From assembly GCA_019418025.1 (NCBI GenBank), contig DYCR01000036.1, positions 1-17,359 of the forward strand: a stretch of 17,359 bases of DNA. Reading direction: 5' to 3'. The notes below the pieces were generated by a model. The model did not search any database and had not been told where the DNA came from. It saw nothing but the letters and a program-made list of their open reading frames with translations. Source of the DNA: Clostridiales bacterium. Its GTDB lineage: Bacteria > Bacillota > Clostridia > Oscillospirales > Oscillospiraceae. Shown in pieces: positions 16,771 to 17,359 of the stretch (position 1 is its first letter; the number at the start of each line of letters is the position of its first letter). Position numbers and translations under genes: made by a program.

Positions 16771-17000
16771 GAAAATCTTCCGCGGTACCACCCGCAATTC
16801 GCATAAAATGCGCACTTTTACAAGATGCAGACACATCTCGGGCCCATAACGGAGGTCACACCGGCACACCCTACTTTGATTCAGGCGGCAGCTCCCGGGA
16901 GAAGGCCCAAATACCGACGCTGAGCGGATCACACCATCCCGCTCTCTCTGAAAAACGTCCCTGATAAGAGGACAGCCCGTTCACAGCCTTTAAAATATAT
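16735..17000 (-). ncRNA. T-box riboswitch (tRNA-Phe sensing) leader of pheST
   Basis: This fills the 340-base gap between aroQ and pheS. The leader RNA holds a Stem I with the AGAGAG motif near 16950-16943 and a specifier loop with UUC (Phe) at 16903-16901, followed by TCCCGGGAGCTG. Near the end lies the T-box GGGTGGTACCGCG (16793-16781), whose UGGU would pair with an ACCA tRNA end. A terminator follows. Uncharged tRNA-Phe is expected to bind and stabilise the antiterminator, turning on pheST when phenylalanine is short. Stem I seems compact compared with the long B. subtilis form. The T-box and terminator are clear; exact Stem I pairing was not computed. Confidence 0.92.
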
Positions 17001-17005
17001 AGGAC

Positions 17006-17034
17006 ATTTTATCATAGAAAAAAGAAATCTGCAA
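17006..17034 (-). promoter_or_regulatory. Sigma-A promoter of the pheST leader
   Basis: On the minus strand TTGCAG (17034-17029), a 17-base spacer and TAAAAT (17011-17006), with an extended TG one base before the -10, form a good vegetative promoter. The -35 begins only six bases after the aroQ stop codon. Transcription should begin near 16999. Confidence 0.85.
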
Positions 17035-17040
17035 GGGCTT

Positions 17041-17359
17041 TTATTGCTTTTCAAGGTAGTTTTTGAGAAAGATCATGGCCTGATGATAGCCCTCGAGCCC
17101 TTGCCCTGCGATGGTATGAAGGCACGCTTTTCCGGCATAGGAAATCTGCCGGAAGGGTTCCCGATTTGCAACATCCGAGATATGGACCTCCACAGCGGGT
17201 ATCCCGACGGATTTCAGCGCATCCAATATGGCGATAGAGGTGTGGGTGTAGGCTGCCGGATTGATGACGATTCCGTCAAATTGACGATAAGCTGACTGGA
17301 TCTTGTCCACGATGGCACCCTCGTGATTGGACTGAAAATGCTCTGCGGTTACATCTAAT
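17041..17359 (-). CDS. aroQ: Type II 3-dehydroquinate dehydratase (5' end missing)
   Basis: The reading frame runs off the right edge; before the GTG at 17310 it continues as LDVTAEHFQSNHEGAIVDKI, so that GTG is internal. About 105 of the usual 145-150 residues are seen. The family signatures are FQSNHEG, NPAAYTHTSIAILDAL, EVHISDVANREPFR and GQGLEGYHQAM. This cytoplasmic enzyme removes water from 3-dehydroquinate in the shikimate pathway, which supplies phenylalanine, tyrosine and tryptophan. The missing N-terminal part should hold the catalytic Tyr and Arg. No terminator separates it from the pheST promoter, so read-through would enter the Phe T-box leader. Confidence 0.95.
   Translation of the reverse strand, partial: LDVTAEHFQSNHEGAIVDKIQSAYRQFDGIVINPAAYTHTSIAILDALKSVGIPAVEVHISDVANREPFRQISYAGKACLHTIAGQGLEGYHQAMIFLKNYLEKQ

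Noticed and set aside
14376..16964. 862-codon open frame on the plus strand opposite pheT and pheS
   Set aside because: It is the aligned shadow of two certain genes and also runs through the T-box leader; no translation signals are present.

Overview
The window is an ordinary stretch of core chromosome from an endospore-forming Clostridia-type Firmicute, most likely in or near the Oscillospiraceae. The evidence is sporulation genes (yabP, yabQ, spoVAD, spoVAE), a phenylalanine T-box ahead of pheST, ireB, strong AAGGAGG-type ribosome binding sites and moderately GC-rich coding sequence. Family and genus are inferred from gene content and cannot be proven here. I see no phage, insertion sequence, CRISPR array, rRNA or tRNA gene.

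Layout. Positions 1-7477 run on the plus strand: the 3' part of a yifB/comM-type AAA+ gene, then rsmE and a terminator. A promoter with an extended -10 follows, driving secA, pgeF and a peptide-binding lipoprotein that overlaps pgeF by ATGA. A perfect 14-bp hairpin (7515-7547) separates this block from the convergent minus-strand block.

Positions 7564-10294 (minus strand, read right to left) hold yabP-yabQ-divIC-yabR, the same order as in Bacillus subtilis but without the usual hslR/rqcP gene ahead of yabP. A short-chain dehydrogenase resembling YmfI, the EF-P-modifying enzyme, and rpiB follow. The yabQ frame does not stop before divIC: it contains a canonical A AAA AAG slippery heptamer and runs about 230 bp into divIC. 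This is the most unusual feature of the window.

A DUF308/HdeD-like six-span membrane protein gene (10430-10999) diverges from yabP behind a near-consensus sigma-A promoter. It converges with spoVAD-spoVAE (11015-12398, minus), which lack spoVAC upstream. Further right on the minus strand are a 95-residue protein of unknown function, ireB with its own promoter, and pheS-pheT behind a Phe T-box leader (16735-17000). The window ends inside aroQ, whose stop codon lies only six bases from the pheST promoter.

Functionally the window mixes export (secA), envelope upkeep (pgeF), division (divIC), translation (rsmE, pheST, yabR and possibly EF-P modification), pentose phosphate metabolism (rpiB), aromatic synthesis (aroQ) and spore development (yabP, yabQ, spoVAD, spoVAE). 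I found no convincing new multi-gene system. The best leads are the yabQ/divIC frame, the unknown 95-residue protein, the orphan lipoprotein coupled to pgeF, and the YmfI-like reductase.
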